Shown here piece by piece: positions 17,126-25,366 of a DNA stretch of 64,000 bases (positions are counted from its first letter, which is position 1; each line of letters starts with the position of its first letter). The stretch spans positions 8,273 to 72,272 of the forward strand of contig JBNJCX010000004.1 in NCBI GenBank assembly GCA_051744365.1. Reading direction: 5' to 3'. The notes under the pieces are model-generated. The model was not told where the DNA came from. It did no database searches and worked only from the letters and a program-made list of their open reading frames with translations. Origin of the DNA: Gudongella sp051744365 (lineage in GTDB: Bacteria > Bacillota > Clostridia > Tissierellales > Tissierellaceae). The position numbers and the translations under genes are program-made.

Positions 17126-17968
17126 ATGAGGAAATTAAAAACGGAAGATCTTATTCCTATAATTAACAAACTTTGTAAAAAAGCTTGTTATGAATTAGAA
17201 GTTGAATTTGTTGACAAACTGAAAGATTCCTTTGAGGAGGAAGAATCAAAATTAGGTAAGGAAGTACTTGATGAATTAATTCAGAATGCTGAATACGCCA
17301 AGGAAAATCAGGTAGCTTGTTGTCAGGATACAGGAGTTACAGTTGTACATATGGAAATAGGTCAGGAAGTAGTCTGGGAAGGAATGTATCTAAATGATGC
17401 TGTAAATGAGGGAGTAAGACAAGGATATGGAGAGGGTTATCTAAGAAAATCTGTTGTCGGGGATCCTCTTATTAGAGAAAACACGGGTGATAATACTCCT
17501 GCAGTCATTAGAACGGATATCGTTGAAGGTGACAAGGTAAAAATTGTTGTCATGCCCAAGGGAGCTGGCAGTGAAAACATGAGTAGATATAAAATGTTAA
17601 CACCAGCCGATGGTTCGGAAGGTGTTAAGAACTTTGTATTGGAAACAATAAGACTAGCAGGCGGTAAAGCATGTCCTCCGCTGATTGTTGGAGTAGGAAT
17701 AGGCGGAACAATGGATCATGCTACCTGGATATCAAAAAAGGCACTTCAGAGACCTTTGGGTGAAGCAAACAAGGCAGAACACTTAAAGAAACTAGAGCTG
17801 GAACTTCTGGAGGAGATTAACAAAACCGGTATTGGGCCATTGGGACTAGGTGGTACGGTAACTGCTCTAGATGTAAATATTGAAGCTTTTCCATGCCATA
17901 TTGCAAGCTTGCCTGTCTCAGTGAATATACAATGCCATGCCAGCAGACATGCAGTAGAAACCATATAA
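17126..17968 (+). CDS. class I fumarase / tartrate dehydratase family, alpha subunit (first copy)
   Basis: 280 residues of the Fe-S hydro-lyase alpha chain. Three cysteines suited to ligate a 4Fe-4S cluster are visible: C66 in CCQDTG, C183 in KACPPLIVGVGIGG, and one near residue 270 in NIQCHASRHA. The alpha-beta enzymes dehydrate L-malate, L-tartrate or methyl analogues, with the fourth iron as Lewis acid. It is the first gene after the sigma-54 promoter and is followed at once by its beta subunit. A second, divergent alpha-beta pair lies 6.7 kb downstream in the same operon, so at least one pair probably uses a substrate other than malate/fumarate. Confidence 0.88.
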   Translation: MRKLKTEDLIPIINKLCKKACYELEVEFVDKLKDSFEEEESKLGKEVLDELIQNAEYAKENQVACCQDTGVTVVHMEIGQEVVWEGMYLNDAVNEGVRQGYGEGYLRKSVVGDPLIRENTGDNTPAVIRTDIVEGDKVKIVVMPKGAGSENMSRYKMLTPADGSEGVKNFVLETIRLAGGKACPPLIVGVGIGGTMDHATWISKKALQRPLGEANKAEHLKKLELELLEEINKTGIGPLGLGGTVTALDVNIEAFPCHIASLPVSVNIQCHASRHAVETI

Positions 17969-17992
17969 GTGAGGAATGAAGGAGGGATAAAT

Positions 17993-18538
17993 ATGAAAGT
18001 AAAACTTCCATTGACAAAGGAGTTTATAGAAAAACTCAACATAGGAGATGTTTTAGAACTTACAGGATACATATATACCGCAAGAGATGCTGCACATAAG
18101 AGGATGGTTGAAGCCATTGAACGAGGGGACAAACCACCGATTGAGCTTGAAAATCAGACTATATTTTATGCAGGACCATGTCCGGCTCCGCCAGGTAAAC
18201 CAATTGGGTCGATAGGACCAACTACCAGTGTTAGAATGGATCCCTATGTAGAGACATTATTAAAAGAGGGACTTATTGCCATGATTGGAAAGGGAGATAG
18301 ATCTGATTATATCCCACCGTTAATGAATAAATACAAGGCAGTATACCTGCTGGGAATAGGTGGTGCTGCAGCAATTATGGCCAGAAAAGTCAAGGAAGCT
18401 ACAGAAATAGCATATAAAGACTTAGGTCCAGAATCCATCAAAGAACTATATGTAGAAGATTTGAAAGTCATAGTAGGTATTGATACAAAAGGTCGTATTC
18501 TTCATGAAGAAGGTATTGCAAAATACAAAAAGAATTAA
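17993..18538 (+). CDS. class I fumarase / tartrate dehydratase family, beta subunit (first copy)
   Basis: About 181 residues. The beta-domain signature is present: GDVLELTGYIYTARDAAHKRM (residues about 18-38), YAGPCPAPPGKPIGSIGPTT and SVRMDPY, then GKGDRSDYIPP with the substrate-binding loop. ATG 17993 is 6 bases behind GGAGGG; an upstream GTG at 17969 is in frame but poorly placed. It forms the active hydro-lyase with the preceding alpha chain. Confidence 0.88.
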   Translation: MKVKLPLTKEFIEKLNIGDVLELTGYIYTARDAAHKRMVEAIERGDKPPIELENQTIFYAGPCPAPPGKPIGSIGPTTSVRMDPYVETLLKEGLIAMIGKGDRSDYIPPLMNKYKAVYLLGIGGAAAIMARKVKEATEIAYKDLGPESIKELYVEDLKVIVGIDTKGRILHEEGIAKYKKN

Positions 18539-18724
18539 CCTGCATTAAGGGGATTCAACAGATGACATTTTCACTTGACCAATTTAAATTTATGTGTAAA
18601 AATATTATATATTACAATAGTCGAAATTATAAAAAAACAATCAGACTAAGCAGGATTATAGTATATATATGTATTGGCAATAGCAATTTTACTTACATCA
18701 CGCAGAATAATAGGGGGTCTAGCT
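18539..18724 (+). other. AT-rich spacer between fumarase beta and the aconitase-family gene
   Basis: About 185 bases without an ORF of note. It is A/T-rich (for example around 18600-18670) with no convincing promoter, hairpin or terminator, so the operon probably reads through it. Confidence 0.4.
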
Positions 18725-20008
18725 ATGCATGCAATTGAAAAGATACTGGCCCGTGCTTCGGGAAATGACAAGGTATCTGCAGGAGAGATTATAAAAGCGA
18801 AGGTTGATTTTGCAGAAATTAACGATCTATACTTGCAAACTATTTACTCATTTTATGAAATGGGTGGGAAGAAAGTATGGGATAGAGATAAATTGTGTTT
18901 TGTGTTTGACCACTATGCCCCAACGCCTACAATAAAAGCTGCCCAAAATCATAAGGAAATGAGAGAATTTGTTAAGCAGCAATCCATAACACATCATTTT
19001 GACATTGACGCAGGGGTTTGTCATCAGGTTATGCCTGAGGCTGGGCTTGTTTGGCCTGGTATGGTTCTGGTAGCTACAGATTCCCACACAACCACCCATG
19101 GTGCATTTGGTGCTTTTGGAACAGGTGTGGGTGCTACAGATATGGCAACCATAATGATTTCTGGAGAGATATGGTTCAGAGTTCCAGAGATCATTAAAAT
19201 AGAGATTAACGGTAAAACCCAAGAAGGTGTAATGGCAAAGGATGTCATACTACATATTTTAGGAAATTTAGGCGCAGACAGAGCAGTATATAAGGCAATA
19301 GAGTATTCTGGTACGTATATTGATGATTTAGGTGTTGCTGAAAGAATGGTTATCTGCAATATGTCTGTAGAGATGGGTGCAAAAACTGCATACATAAAGC
19401 CAAATCAAATAGTACTGGATTACATTCACAGTAGAACGGATAGAGAATTTGATTTGTTGGAAACGGATTCTGATTTTGAGTTTGCTGAGAGCTACAGTTT
19501 TGATATAAATGACTTAGGGCCACAGGTTGCCATGCCGAATAGCGTTGACAATGTGGCTTCGATGGAGGGTGTGCCAAAAGTGAAGGTAGATCAAACATTT
19601 ATTGGAACTTGTACCGGTGGGCGTATAGAGGATATTGCAGCAGCAGTTGAAATCCTAAAAGGCAAAAAAATAAACAGTACTACACGCTTGATCATTATTC
19701 CAGCTTCCAAGGAAGTCTTTTTAAAAGCAACACAACTTGGATATGTTGAAGAACTAATAAAGGCTGGTGCCACTTTTTCCACTCCCGGCTGTGGACCTTG
19801 TCTAGGTGCGCATGAAGGCGTTTTAGCTCCAGGAGAAGTTTGTGTAACTGCTTCCAATCGTAATTTTCCGGGTAGAATGGGCAGTACTGATGCATCTATT
19901 TATATAGCATCACCAGCGACAGTCGCTGCTACTGCCTTAACGGGTGAGTTAGTCGATCCAAGACAAGTGACAAAGGAGGCTAATGACGATGAAACAAATA
20001 TCAGGTAA
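18725..20008 (+). CDS. aconitase-family large subunit (LeuC / homoaconitase type)
   Basis: About 427 residues. The longest frame begins at 18674, but ATG 18725 follows AGGGGG by 7 bases and starts at the usual family position (MHAIEKILARASG). Fe-S ligand cysteines are visible in FIGTCTGGR and in STPGCGPCLGAHEG; ATDSHTTTHGAFGAFGTGVG is the conserved substrate loop. Members isomerise 2- and 3-hydroxyacids (3-isopropylmalate, homocitrate, citramalate/methylmalate, 2,3-dimethylmalate). No leucine or lysine biosynthesis genes are nearby and the context is a sigma-54 catabolic operon. I therefore do not call it LeuC; a hydratase of the transported polycarboxylate is more likely. Confidence 0.88.
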   Translation: MHAIEKILARASGNDKVSAGEIIKAKVDFAEINDLYLQTIYSFYEMGGKKVWDRDKLCFVFDHYAPTPTIKAAQNHKEMREFVKQQSITHHFDIDAGVCHQVMPEAGLVWPGMVLVATDSHTTTHGAFGAFGTGVGATDMATIMISGEIWFRVPEIIKIEINGKTQEGVMAKDVILHILGNLGADRAVYKAIEYSGTYIDDLGVAERMVICNMSVEMGAKTAYIKPNQIVLDYIHSRTDREFDLLETDSDFEFAESYSFDINDLGPQVAMPNSVDNVASMEGVPKVKVDQTFIGTCTGGRIEDIAAAVEILKGKKINSTTRLIIIPASKEVFLKATQLGYVEELIKAGATFSTPGCGPCLGAHEGVLAPGEVCVTASNRNFPGRMGSTDASIYIASPATVAATALTGELVDPRQVTKEANDDETNIR

Positions 20009-20492
20009 AGCCTTTGTTTATGGAAAAAATATCGACACTGATCAAATATATCCAGGTAGATATTTAGACTTGGTAGACCCTAAGGAGATTGCTGGGCATT
20101 GTATGGAAGGTGCTGATGAATCATTGGTTAACAAAATAAATTCTGGTGATATTATCGTGGCAGGAACAAACTTTGGATGTGGATCTAGTCGTGAGCATGC
20201 CGTTATAACTTTGATTCATGCAAAGGTAGGAGCAGTAGTTGCGGAATCCTTTGGGAGAATATTTTATCGAAATGCAATAAATCTAGGGCTTCCTGTATTG
20301 GTATGCCCAGGAATCACAGAGAAAGTCGATACAGGTGATGAATTGAGTGTCGATTTTATTGAAGGTTTTGTAGAAAACAAGACAAATAACAATATAATGC
20401 AAGGCGAGAGTTTCTCTGATTATATTATGGAAATAATTGAAAGCGGCGGCATTAAGCCACTTTTTAAAAAAATATATGGGAACAATGATTAA
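19989..20492 (+). CDS. aconitase-family small subunit (LeuD type)
   Basis: 167 residues of the swivel domain: GKAFVYGKNIDTDQIYPGRY at the start and NFGCGSSREHA near residue 62-72, the substrate-carboxylate and swivel signature. Its start overlaps the large subunit by 20 bases. AAAGGAGG at 19972-19979 suits ATG 19989 better than ATG 19983. It completes the heterodimeric isomerase. Confidence 0.9.
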   Translation: MKQISGKAFVYGKNIDTDQIYPGRYLDLVDPKEIAGHCMEGADESLVNKINSGDIIVAGTNFGCGSSREHAVITLIHAKVGAVVAESFGRIFYRNAINLGLPVLVCPGITEKVDTGDELSVDFIEGFVENKTNNNIMQGESFSDYIMEIIESGGIKPLFKKIYGNND

Positions 20493-20509
20493 TAACTTAA
20501 AATGCTCGT

Positions 20510-20652
20510 CCTCGGTTAAATCACAATAGTTATATTGTTGATAGAGCAGAATATGAAGTGTTCAAATGGTCGTAAATAAATCTAATGATATTATTATGGC
20601 TATAAAAAGAAACTACCGAGGAATTGACATATTATAATCGACTTGATTTAAA
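20510..20652 (+). promoter_or_regulatory. spacer before tctC: long-range inverted repeat and possible internal promoter
   Basis: The 227-base gap holds CCTCGGT (20510-20516) and ACCGAGG (20615-20621), a distant inverted repeat. It also holds TTGACA (20624-20629), 17 bp and TTTAAA (20647-20652), a possible sigma-A promoter for the transporter genes. Neither is strong. Confidence 0.3.
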
Positions 20653-20719
20653 GGGGGGGATTCATTTAACGTATGTGACAAGTAATTATAGACCTTGAAA
20701 AATAAGAGGAGGGTTAAAA

Positions 20720-21766
20720 GTGAAATTTAATAAGACAAGTTTGCTTGTAAGTTTACTACTTATTCTTGTATTGGCTCTTAATTTAACAGGATGTACATCA
20801 GAACCTGCTGAGGAACCACAAGAACCTGCTGAGGAACCACAAGAAGCTGAGGAGACACCACAAGAAGAAGCTGCGGAGGAATATCCCACAAAACCTATTA
20901 ATTATATACTTCCATTCGATCCCGGTGGAGAATCTGATATTACAGCAAGAATCCAACAGCAGCCTTTAGAGGATGTTTTGGGAACTAGCGTGATTGTTCA
21001 GTACAAGCCCGGAGGCGGAGGTGCCCTTGGATGGCAAGAACTAGTAACTAACACAGATCCTGATGGCTACAATATAATGGGATCAAATTTACCTCATATT
21101 ATTCTTCAACCTCTAGTTAGAGACGATGCAGGATACGAGACAGATGAATTGGTTCCAATTTACTATTTCCAAGCTACATCTAATATACTGGCTGTAAGTA
21201 AGGATAGTGATATTGATTCTGTTGATGAATTTGTTGAGTATGCAAAAGCTAATCCTGGAGCGGTTACGTTGGCAGGAAGTGGTAGTTACAGTGCAAACCA
21301 CCTTGGAGTATTGGTATTCAATGAAGTTGCAGGAATTGATACAACATACATACCAGAGACAGGATCTGGTGGAGCAATTCCTCAATTGCTAGGTGGACAT
21401 GTAACAGGTTTGATGACGTATACAACTATGGGAATCAACCATAGCGAAGATTTGAAGGTTCTAGCTGTAGCGGCTGAAGAAAGAAATCCATCTTTACCTG
21501 ATGTTCCTACATTTAAAGAATTAGGCTATGATTATGTGGAAGGCGCTTATAGAGGAGTTTCTGGTCCTCCAGGATTGCCTCAAGAGGTAATAGATACATT
21601 AGCAGCTGCATTTGCAGAAATCAACGCAGACCCTGACTATCTTGAAAGAATGGCTGAGATGGGGTTTGAAATACTTGACTTTGGACCTGAGGAATCTAGA
21701 CAACTTATTGCTGAGAGACAAGTGTACTATGAAAACATGTTAAGAGACTTAGAATTAATAGACTAA
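20720..21766 (+). CDS. tripartite tricarboxylate transporter binding lipoprotein (TctC)
   Basis: 348 residues with a lipoprotein signal ending LNLTGC, then an acidic linker built from a repeated EPAEEPQ (21-bp unit, two perfect DNA copies at 20801-20842). The TctC domain follows (KPINYILPFDPGGESDITAR; VQYKPGGGGALGWQEL). TctC proteins bind citrate and related di- or tricarboxylates outside the cell and deliver them to TctA/TctB. GTG start at 20720 behind AGGAGGG. A hairpin after the gene probably raises its mRNA level relative to the membrane subunits. Confidence 0.9.
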   Translation: MKFNKTSLLVSLLLILVLALNLTGCTSEPAEEPQEPAEEPQEAEETPQEEAAEEYPTKPINYILPFDPGGESDITARIQQQPLEDVLGTSVIVQYKPGGGGALGWQELVTNTDPDGYNIMGSNLPHIILQPLVRDDAGYETDELVPIYYFQATSNILAVSKDSDIDSVDEFVEYAKANPGAVTLAGSGSYSANHLGVLVFNEVAGIDTTYIPETGSGGAIPQLLGGHVTGLMTYTTMGINHSEDLKVLAVAAEERNPSLPDVPTFKELGYDYVEGAYRGVSGPPGLPQEVIDTLAAAFAEINADPDYLERMAEMGFEILDFGPEESRQLIAERQVYYENMLRDLELID

Positions 21767-21774
21767 TTTTATAT

Positions 21775-21800
21775 AACACCCACTCACGCGAGTGGGTGTT
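21775..21800 (+). terminator. intercistronic hairpin between tctC and tctA
   Basis: Perfect 11-bp arms (21775-21785 AACACCCACTC and 21790-21800) with a 4-base loop and no T-run. It is more likely an mRNA-stabilising or partial attenuation hairpin than a full terminator. Confidence 0.6.
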
Positions 21801-21827
21801 ATAAAATCAACTTGTGGGGGGGATATA

Positions 21828-23345
21828 GTGGGTAATTTTATAGATGCATTTATTTTAATTTTAGATATTAAACTTATGCTTTTTATGTTAGTAGGAACAG
21901 TAGGCGGTATGATTGCTGGAGCATTACCAGGATTTTCAGCTACAATGGCAGTTGCCTTGATGGTACCATTTACATTTACCATGAGTCCAGTTGCAGGTTT
22001 GGCAACCCTTGGAGCTATATATACGGGTGCAATTTTCGGAGGATGTTTTTCAGCAATTCTGGTTAATACACCTGGTACACCTTCTTCCATTGCAACAACA
22101 TTTGATGGTTATCCCATGACAAAACTAGGTAGAGGTGAAGAGGCTCTTCACACAGCAACATTTGCTTCATGGGGTGGAGGAGTTATCGGGGTTTTAACAC
22201 TAATGTTTTTATCAATTCCTTTAGCAAAAGTGGCACTAAAGTTTGGACCTCCAGAATATTTTTGGGTTAGTATTTTCGGATTGACAATTATCGCCAGTTT
22301 AGCTTCAAAATCATTAATGAAGGGAATTGCAGGCGGGATTTTTGGTCTTCTCGTAAGTATGATAGGTGTTGCACCTATTGGCGGAGATGTTAGATTCACT
22401 ATGGGCATATCTACATTCCAAGGAGGAGTAGAAATTTTGTCAGTACTTATAGGGTTTTTCTGTATTCCTGAAATGTTAAGGATAGCCGGAGAACTCAACA
22501 AGGATAAACTTGTAGCTGTTGATCTTAAGCATCAAACCAATGTATTAAAAACGGCATTTTTAAATAACTTTCGAAAGCCCGTTAATTTCATCAAATCTTC
22601 GATTATTGGCTCCTTCATTGGTGTTCTTCCAGGAGCTGGAGGAAACATAGCAAATTTAGTAGCTTATAATGAAGCACAGAGATCATCTGATGACCCGGAT
22701 AGCTTTGGAAAGGGAAATCCAGCTGGTGTTGTGGCAACAGAATCCTCAAATAATGCCACAGTAGGATCTTCCATGGTTCCGCTTTTAACATTGGGTATAC
22801 CGGGTTCTCCGGCAGCAGCAGTTTTGTATGGAGCATTAATGATTCAAGGACTGAAGCCAGGACCTCAGCTGTTTACAACTAATGCCGACGTATCCTATGG
22901 ATTTATGATGGCTTTGCTGGTTGCACAATTTATGATTCTTGTACTCGGTTTAGTGGCTGGAAAATCTGTGTATAAGGCTGTTACCAAGATTCCTGAGAGG
23001 ATACTTGTACCGTCAGTAATACTTCTTACAGTTCTGGGTTCATATGCCATCAGAAACAATGTAATGGATGTAATCGTTATGTTTGTAAGTGGTCTGATTG
23101 CATATACTCTAAAAGAGTTCGGCTTCCATCCTGGACCGATAGTACTTGGCTTAATACTAGGACCTATAGCTGAAAAAGGGTTTGTTCAAGGATACTTAAT
23201 GGGACAAGCATCCGGACAAAATTTAATGATATTTTTCACTAGACCAATATCCATAGTTTTAATCATAATCACAATTCTATCTGCTGCTTGGCCTTTATTT
23301 AGAATGTTAAGAGAGAATAAAAGGAAAGGAGTTGTGAACAGATAA
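21828..23345 (+). CDS. tripartite tricarboxylate transporter large permease (TctA)
   Basis: 505 residues, about 11-12 membrane helices. TctA signatures are GALPGFSATMAVALMVPFTF near residue 30-50, GCFSAILVNTPGTPSSIATTFDGYP, and SIIGSFIGVLPGAGGNIANLVAY in the second half. It is the solute channel of the transporter. GTG 21828 follows GGGGGGG at proper spacing; the longer frame from 21792 would run through the hairpin. The stop overlaps the tctB start (TAATG). Confidence 0.92.
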   Translation: MGNFIDAFILILDIKLMLFMLVGTVGGMIAGALPGFSATMAVALMVPFTFTMSPVAGLATLGAIYTGAIFGGCFSAILVNTPGTPSSIATTFDGYPMTKLGRGEEALHTATFASWGGGVIGVLTLMFLSIPLAKVALKFGPPEYFWVSIFGLTIIASLASKSLMKGIAGGIFGLLVSMIGVAPIGGDVRFTMGISTFQGGVEILSVLIGFFCIPEMLRIAGELNKDKLVAVDLKHQTNVLKTAFLNNFRKPVNFIKSSIIGSFIGVLPGAGGNIANLVAYNEAQRSSDDPDSFGKGNPAGVVATESSNNATVGSSMVPLLTLGIPGSPAAAVLYGALMIQGLKPGPQLFTTNADVSYGFMMALLVAQFMILVLGLVAGKSVYKAVTKIPERILVPSVILLTVLGSYAIRNNVMDVIVMFVSGLIAYTLKEFGFHPGPIVLGLILGPIAEKGFVQGYLMGQASGQNLMIFFTRPISIVLIIITILSAAWPLFRMLRENKRKGVVNR

Positions 23346-23785
23346 TGAAAAGAAATACTGACTTATATGGCGGATTATTCATGATTCTAGTTTCATTACT
23401 TTTCTTATCAAAAATAAGCAAACTTAATGAGTACTCAAGATTATTTCCTCAAGCTATAATTTTTCTGCTTATTGCATCGGGGATAGGATTGATTATCAAA
23501 TCAATAAGAAAACCTACCCGCACTGTACTATTTACTTTAGATGATAGAATAAGTGCTTTCCTGGTAGCAGCGATAACATTGGCATGGGTACTTTTATTTA
23601 AACACATAGGTTTTGTGGTTACTGGGATGGTGGCATTGACTGCATTATTAATCGTATTAAATGATAAGAAGAATCCTAAAGAGTTTTTTAAATCCTTTTT
23701 TATTGCTGGCTGCTTAATTGCAGGCTTATATCTCTTATTCTCCAGAGTGCTTTATGTACCATTTCCAAGAGGTTTGTTCTTTTAA
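23345..23785 (+). CDS. tripartite tricarboxylate transporter small membrane subunit (TctB)
   Basis: 146 residues with four hydrophobic helices (about 10-22, 34-52, 74-95, 98-135 region) and the fold order of TctB; the sequence is weakly conserved, as is usual. Position between tctA (one-base overlap) and the second fumarase pair makes the assignment secure. Confidence 0.85.
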   Translation: MKRNTDLYGGLFMILVSLLFLSKISKLNEYSRLFPQAIIFLLIASGIGLIIKSIRKPTRTVLFTLDDRISAFLVAAITLAWVLLFKHIGFVVTGMVALTALLIVLNDKKNPKEFFKSFFIAGCLIAGLYLLFSRVLYVPFPRGLFF

Positions 23786-23815
23786 AAGAGAAGATTTAAT
23801 GAGGAGGATGAGAAT

Positions 23816-24715
23816 ATGAACAGTGTAAATGAGTTGACCGAACTAACTGATATTGTATCCAAATTTACAGTATTAGTAGGCAAGAAACTGCCTGATGATG
23901 TAACGGCAAAGCTTAAGGAATTGCGCGAAGAAGAAACTGTCCCGATGGCACAGATGATTTATGAGACCATGCAAAAGAATCAGGACATGGCTTACAATTT
24001 GAATCGACCATCATGTCAAGACACAGGTGTAATTCAAATGTTTATAAGAGCAGGATCAAAATTCCCATATATAGATGATTTGAGTACTGTTTTGAAAGAT
24101 GCTGTAGCAAAGGCAACAAAAGAAGGACCTCTAAGACATAATGCAGTAGAGACTTTCGATGAGTTTAACACGGGAACAAATACTGGTACAGACGCTCCGT
24201 GGTTGTACTGGGATCTAATTCCAAATAGTGACAAGCTCGAATTGGACGTCTATATGGCAGGTGGGGGATGCTCACTTCCAGGTCAGGGAAAGACACTGAT
24301 GCCAGGAGAAGGCTATGAAGGTGTTGTGAAATTTGTGCTCGATGTTATGACCTCATACGGTTTGAATGCATGTCCCCCGTTATTGGTTGGAATAGGAATA
24401 GGCACGACAATAGATTCTGCTGCATACATGTCCAAAAGGGCACTTATGCGTACTGTTGGAAGCCATAACCAAAATCCAAAAGCTGCTGAACTTGAAGAAC
24501 AAATGGTCGCAGCAATTGATTCAATTGGACTTGGGCCTCAAGGATTGAGAGGATCAAAATCAGTAATGGGAGTCAATATTGAGAATTCTGCAAGGCATCC
24601 ATCCGTGATTTCAGTAGCTGTCAATGTTGGCTGTTGGTCTCACCGTAGAGGAACAATAAGAATTAATAGCGACTTGACATATGAGATGCTGACACATAAG
24701 GAGGAGACACTATGA
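23816..24715 (+). CDS. class I fumarase / tartrate dehydratase family, alpha subunit (second copy)
   Basis: 299 residues with the same three cysteine motifs as the first copy (SCQDTGVIQMF; NACPPLLVGIGIGTT; VGCWSHRRG), but otherwise clearly divergent, with an added N-terminal stretch and the loop NTGTNTGTDAPW. The difference in the region before the second cysteine argues for different substrates or stereochemistry in the two enzymes. The stop overlaps the beta-subunit start (ATGA). Confidence 0.88.
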   Translation: MNSVNELTELTDIVSKFTVLVGKKLPDDVTAKLKELREEETVPMAQMIYETMQKNQDMAYNLNRPSCQDTGVIQMFIRAGSKFPYIDDLSTVLKDAVAKATKEGPLRHNAVETFDEFNTGTNTGTDAPWLYWDLIPNSDKLELDVYMAGGGCSLPGQGKTLMPGEGYEGVVKFVLDVMTSYGLNACPPLLVGIGIGTTIDSAAYMSKRALMRTVGSHNQNPKAAELEEQMVAAIDSIGLGPQGLRGSKSVMGVNIENSARHPSVISVAVNVGCWSHRRGTIRINSDLTYEMLTHKEETL

Positions 24716-25326
24716 AAAAAATATTAAAAACTCCAATTACGTCAGAGGACTTAAAAGATATAAAAATAGGCGATGTTATATATCTTGATGGTCATATTGT
24801 AACTTGTAGAGATGTAGCCCATCGTAGACTGATTGAATATGGGCGAGAACTGCCAGTTGACTTGAATGGAGGAGCGATTTTCCACGCAGGTCCAATTGTT
24901 AGAAAAGTAGAGGGTCAGGAAGATAAGTACGAAATGGTATCGGTAGGACCAACTACCAGTATGCGTATGGAAAAGTTTGAGAAAGAATTTATTGAAAAGA
25001 CAGGTGTCAAGATTATCGTAGGAAAAGGTGGAATGGGTTCAAACACAGAAGCTGGATGCCGAGAGAATAAAGCAATTCATTGCGTTTTCCCTGCCGGTTG
25101 TGCAGTTATTGCTGCTGAAACTGTAGAAGAAATCGAAGATGCCCATTGGATGGATCTTGGTATGCCAGAAACACTCTGGGTCTGCAGAGTAAAGGAATTT
25201 GGACCACTGATTGTTTCCATAGATTCTGATGGCAACAATCTATTCGAACAGAACAAGATAACCTACAACGAAAGAAAAGAAGAAGCGCTAAAGGATCTTT
25301 ATTCCAAGGTTAAATTTATCAAATAG
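24712..25326 (+). CDS. class I fumarase / tartrate dehydratase family, beta subunit (second copy)
   Basis: 204 residues: GDVIYLDGHIVTCRDVAHRR, IFHAGPIVRK, SVGPTTSMRMEKFE and GKGGMGSNT are the beta-chain landmarks. The four-base overlap with the alpha gene indicates translational coupling. The GKGGMG loop matches typical malate/tartrate dehydratases better than the GKGDRSDY loop of the first pair, so this pair may be the conventional fumarase or tartrate dehydratase. Confidence 0.88.
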   Translation: MKKILKTPITSEDLKDIKIGDVIYLDGHIVTCRDVAHRRLIEYGRELPVDLNGGAIFHAGPIVRKVEGQEDKYEMVSVGPTTSMRMEKFEKEFIEKTGVKIIVGKGGMGSNTEAGCRENKAIHCVFPAGCAVIAAETVEEIEDAHWMDLGMPETLWVCRVKEFGPLIVSIDSDGNNLFEQNKITYNERKEEALKDLYSKVKFIK

Positions 25327-25366
25327 AGCGTTTGATTAGATAATATAGATATTTGGGGGTTAGATT

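Noticed and set aside
18661..18690. TTGGCAATAGCAATTTT as a second sigma-54 promoter
   Set aside because: The GG to GC spacing is too short for a -24/-12 promoter.
18725..20492. LeuC/LeuD for leucine biosynthesis
   Set aside because: No leuA or leuB nearby; the genes lie inside a sigma-54 catabolic operon with a tricarboxylate transporter.
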